A DNA stretch of 37,272 nucleotides, taken from Bacillus changyiensis. GTDB taxonomy: Bacteria > Bacillota > Bacilli > Bacillales > Bacillaceae. The notes beneath the pieces were generated by a model that saw nothing but the letters and a program-made list of their open reading frames with translations, was not told where the DNA came from and did not search any database. The DNA is taken from the NCBI RefSeq assembly GCF_027706145.1, contig NZ_JAQFWW010000011.1:1-37272 (forward strand). The letters are read 5' to 3'. Each line of letters begins with the position of its first letter. Position 1 is the first letter of the stretch. The position numbers and the translations under genes were made by a program. Below, piece after piece: positions 35,085 to 37,272 of the stretch.

Positions 35085-35417
35085 TTACCAATCAATTTCT
35101 TCAAATAATCTCTTAACAGTTTCTTTATCAAAATCATCTAAATTTTGATATTCAGAAATCTCTGGTTCTTGTACTCCAATTTTTTTCAGTGTTGCCATTG
35201 CTAAGTCACCAATTTTATAAATACCTAACAATTTATCTTCAGTTTGTCTTTTGGAAGATAATTGATTTAATTTTGCTTTAATATCTACTGTGTTATAACC
35301 TTTTTTACCGATGTAAGTCATTGTATGATATAACACTATAGGGTTTTTATCATCAAGAAAGTTTTTTAATTCATCAATCGAACATTTTTCTTCTTCGATT
35401 TTTTTAACAATATTCAT
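35085..35417 (-). CDS. Candidate immunity protein for the orphan metallopeptidase toxin
   Basis: 110 residues from the ATG at 35417 (MNIVKKIEEEKC), with GAGAGGAT upstream; the frame to 35432 is less likely. Helical and acidic at the C-terminus (ISEYQNLDDFDKETVKRLFEEIDW), small and soluble. The middle (NPIVLYHTMTYIGKKGYNTVDIKAKLNQL) looks like HEAT-type helical repeats. It lies 18 bp after the toxin tip, ends at a terminator, and has the size and charge usual for polymorphic-toxin immunity proteins. No family assigned; the role rests on context. Confidence 0.68.
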   Translation of the reverse strand: MNIVKKIEEEKCSIDELKNFLDDKNPIVLYHTMTYIGKKGYNTVDIKAKLNQLSSKRQTEDKLLGIYKIGDLAMATLKKIGVQEPEISEYQNLDDFDKETVKRLFEEIDW

Positions 35418-35435
35418 AACGTATCCTCTCAATTC

Positions 35436-35993
35436 TTATTTTAAATGGCTTGATAAAAGGTTTCTTTCTTCAATATAATTCTCAAATAGCATATTCGCTA
35501 TATCTCTACGCCCTATACTTTCAGCAAATTCTACTTCTCTCATATATGCATTTAATTCCATTTTAACTCTATTTTTTGTTTGAAAATGATAACTCATGCC
35601 AGGAAAACCCTGATTCCTATCATCTAAATAATGAGTATATTCATGTATTAATGCACCAATAGAAGAGTTTTCATCTATTACCAACTGCCCTGGCTTTCCA
35701 CTACTTGGGGAATATGCCATGACACCATCTTTATAAACCACCTCAACTCCTTGAGATTTCATATCATTAATAATACTATTCCATTTTTCCGGGTGAGATT
35801 GTCTTCCAGCACCAAAAATTTCTTTTAAGGGGTCAGCAGGATTTTTCCTAAATGCATCAGCAACTTTATCCGTACCCTTAGTCCCCTTGCTAATATCTTT
35901 CCCTGACTCATGCTTCTTCGGTTTAGAAGACTCATGAGGATGCTTACCAGAAACGGTTCCATCGCTTTTAGTAGACTCGTGATGCTTTTCCAC
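35436..35993 (-). pseudogene. Orphan C-terminal toxin module with zincin-like metallopeptidase domain
   Basis: 185 codons from a GTG at 35993 without a ribosome site. The first 45 residues are a His/Lys/Ser/Pro-rich linker with repeated HES motifs, continuing upstream in the same frame (HQPKPKTHEPVHK) until a TAA at about 36052. The rest (NPADPLKEIFGAGRQSHPEKW onward) is a toxin domain with the zinc motif HEYTHYLDD (HExxH) and a likely third ligand in MELNAYMREVE. I recognise the Tox-MPTase/zincin-like toxin domain of polymorphic toxins. There is no secretion or LXG part, so it is a displaced tip that could become functional only by recombination onto a full toxin gene. An immunity gene follows. 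Confidence 0.78.
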
Positions 35994-36055
35994 TTTGTGA
36001 ACAGGCTCGTGAGTTTTTGGTTTTGGTTGATGAGGAGTTTTGGCTTATACAAAAG

Positions 36056-36338
36056 AGCTTTTGCAAATAGTACCTTCAGAGAAAGGTTTAAGTAATTGTA
36101 TATTTTTTAAGTTGTATTTTATACCCCGACAGTAAGAAGAAGGCGAAAATTGAAGCATTATTGAAGTAATCAAAAAAGCCTTAGCCCTCTTTTCACAGAG
36201 GGCTAAGGCAGAATAAGAATCCTTTTACCTTATCCATTTTTTATGGCCATGAGCTTGTACAATTTATCATCTATGTCGTGTTATATCTTCATAGTATTCC
36301 ATTGTCTCTATGCTTAATAAACTCAACTATTTTTTAAT
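36056..36338. other. Non-coding gap between toxin modules
   Basis: AT-rich gap between the orphan tip and the next immunity gene. It holds the strong terminator at 36172-36209. A short plus-strand frame ending DSKKKAKIEALLK (stop near 36168) and a minus-strand frame ending at the TAA near 36052 look like scraps of former genes, but I cannot assign them. Confidence 0.4.
36172..36209 (-). terminator. Strong terminator after the EndoU toxin-immunity pair
   Basis: Perfect 12-bp stem gccttagccctc (36178-36189) with gagggctaaggc (36198-36209), followed on the minus strand by TTTTTTG. It separates the main toxin-immunity pair from the orphan module. Confidence 0.9.
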
Positions 36339-36653
36339 TTAAGGATTTTCTATATAACCTTCTGCTATATCGATATCGTTTGTCATTTCTAATTCCGGGT
36401 ATTTTTCATCTAACTTTCTTAGGCAATCAATTAGTTTTTTACTTTGTGTAATTTCCACTATATCTTCAAAAACCTCACTTATATAATATAAATCCTCTTT
36501 ACAACAATTCTCTAAATATCTTATAGTTTTTTCTTCATGTTCTGAGAGAACTTCTATTATTTCATTCCAACTTTTTTCTATCCCATAATCATCATTTAAA
36601 TGTAGTTTCTTTCTTTTATTTAATATAATCCCCATTTTATTTTCTATATTCAT
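36339..36653 (-). CDS. Candidate immunity protein for the EndoU-like toxin
   Basis: 104 residues, acidic, mostly helical (KSWNEIIEVLSEHEEKTIRY, IAEGYIENP at the end). The ATG at 36653 has a perfect AGGAGG 7 nt upstream, and the gap from the toxin stop is only 20 bp, giving tight coupling as expected for a protective partner. No transmembrane segment, so it would act in the cytoplasm, where a nuclease toxin works. Family not recognised; assignment from context and composition. Confidence 0.72.
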   Translation of the reverse strand: MNIENKMGIILNKRKKLHLNDDYGIEKSWNEIIEVLSEHEEKTIRYLENCCKEDLYYISEVFEDIVEITQSKKLIDCLRKLDEKYPELEMTNDIDIAEGYIENP

Positions 36654-36673
36654 ATAAATCCTCCTAACTCAAT

Positions 36674-37272
36674 TTAAGGTTGTTTAGTAGCATCTGGAAA
36701 AATAGTTCCTATATCTCCATTTGTTTTTATAACTCCTACCCTTACTCCCTTATACTCTCCGAAAATAGCCACACCATTTTCTGCTTCGGAAAATTCCGGT
36801 AATTTAGAAATTTTAGCGCCTGCTGCTGCAATATCTGACTCTGTCCAGTTCTCTGGAAACCACGATTGATTAGAACCTGTTCTTTTTGTTTTTGTCTTGT
36901 GTCCAGGTATATTACCTACCCTAACACCGTTTTCGTATACTTTATTTATGTTATAATCTATATTATTTTTTTCCAAAAATTCAATGTTGCTTTGTCCATG
37001 TCCTCCACCCTTCATCTTTGAAATCTGTCCAGTTTTAGGGTTTATTGTGAAATCACCTACATCTGAATGCTTGATACTTTTTTCAGATATACTTCCTGCA
37101 AAGAATTGTAAATCTAACTTTAAAGTCCCTTTATTAGGGAAAAACTTCTTTTTGATAAATTGAATAAAATCATGTCCAAGTTTTTTTAAATTAAGAGCAT
37201 TTATTGGGAGACGCCCTAAAGCTCCTAATCTAAGTTTTTCGGCTAAAGGATTTGGCGATCCTTTTTTCAAAG
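36674..37272 (-). CDS. LXG-type polymorphic toxin, C-terminal part with EndoU-like RNase domain (5' end outside window)
   Basis: About 199 codons are visible and the frame stays open at the right edge, so the N-terminal secretion part is outside the window; the apparent TTG start at 37270 is only an edge effect. LKLDLQFFAG (about residues 50-59 of the visible part) is the linker motif that often precedes the toxin tip of Bacillus LXG and related toxins. The tip (GGGHGQSNIEFLEKNNIDYN, then NGVRVGNIPGHKTKTKRTG, WFPENWTESDI and GVRVGVIKTNGDIGTIFPD) resembles bacterial EndoU nucleases, RNA-cleaving toxins with catalytic histidines. Delivered by a type VII secretion system in relatives. The next gene encodes its likely immunity protein. 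Confidence 0.75.
   Translation of the reverse strand, partial: LKKGSPNPLAEKLRLGALGRLPINALNLKKLGHDFIQFIKKKFFPNKGTLKLDLQFFAGSISEKSIKHSDVGDFTINPKTGQISKMKGGGHGQSNIEFLEKNNIDYNINKVYENGVRVGNIPGHKTKTKRTGSNQSWFPENWTESDIAAAGAKISKLPEFSEAENGVAIFGEYKGVRVGVIKTNGDIGTIFPDATKQP

Noticed and set aside
36110..36168. Short plus-strand frame ending DSKKKAKIEALLK as a gene or phage protein tail
   Set aside because: Only about 25 codons after a stop, no start or ribosome site, and no confident family match; noted as a possible scrap only.

Overview
The window reads as a chromosomal segment of a low-GC Gram-positive spore former of the Bacillus subtilis group. Supporting signs are the gene order 16S rRNA-ygxA-ygzB-perR-bcp-gsaB-ygaE ... 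ygaD-ygaC-ygaB-sspE-fabL-yfhS-mutY-yfhP-yfhO-csbB ... yfhJ-sspK ... yfhH-recX-yfhE-yfhD-yfhC, two small acid-soluble spore protein genes, GGAGG ribosome sites, frequent GTG/TTG starts, and Per, Fur and cre boxes. Compared with the B. subtilis order as I remember it, several genes (for example yfhF, yfhI, yfhK-M) are missing and others are added. I infer a pumilus-like lineage, but this is not proven from the sequence.

Layout. 1-330: 5' end of a 16S rRNA gene leaving the window on the minus strand, with a boxA leader and tandem promoters P1/P2. 331-5610: housekeeping and stress genes (ygxA, ygzB, the peroxide regulator perR with its own Per box, a Bcp peroxiredoxin, glutamate-1-semialdehyde aminomutase gsaB, exporter-like ygaE). 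5655-11064: a five-gene minus-strand peptide ABC importer (two ATPases, lipoprotein receptor, two permeases) with overlapping or closely spaced genes. 11195-15415: ygaD, ygaC, ygaB, a very short sspE, fabL and yfhS. 15441-18017: mutY and yfhP diverge around a six-copy array of about 60 bp nested-hairpin repeats. 18014-21916: csbB-gtrA-yfhO, an overlapping operon that looks like a complete glycosyltransferase/flippase/GT-C module for lipoteichoic-acid type glycosylation. 22123-25540: small spore-associated genes, recX, and a nitroreductase under a Fur box. 25703-29975: mprF (lysyl-phosphatidylglycerol synthase/flippase), a flavodoxin-fold oxidoreductase, DoxX and an unknown small membrane protein. 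30051-33835: the maltose operon malA-glvR-malP with a cre box and an inverted repeat that overlaps the glvR ribosome site.

33960-37272 is accessory DNA. It starts with decayed prophage lysis genes: a holin C-terminal stub and an M15 endolysin split by one in-frame TAA. It continues with a minus-strand, AT-rich polymorphic toxin locus. A large toxin enters from the right edge, carries an LDLQFFA linker and ends in an EndoU-like RNase domain. It is followed by an immunity gene, a terminator, a displaced HExxH metallopeptidase toxin tip without its delivery half, a second immunity gene and a second, similar terminator. This is the layout of an LXG/type VII secretion toxin with an orphan toxin-immunity cassette behind it, and it is the most interesting part of the window.
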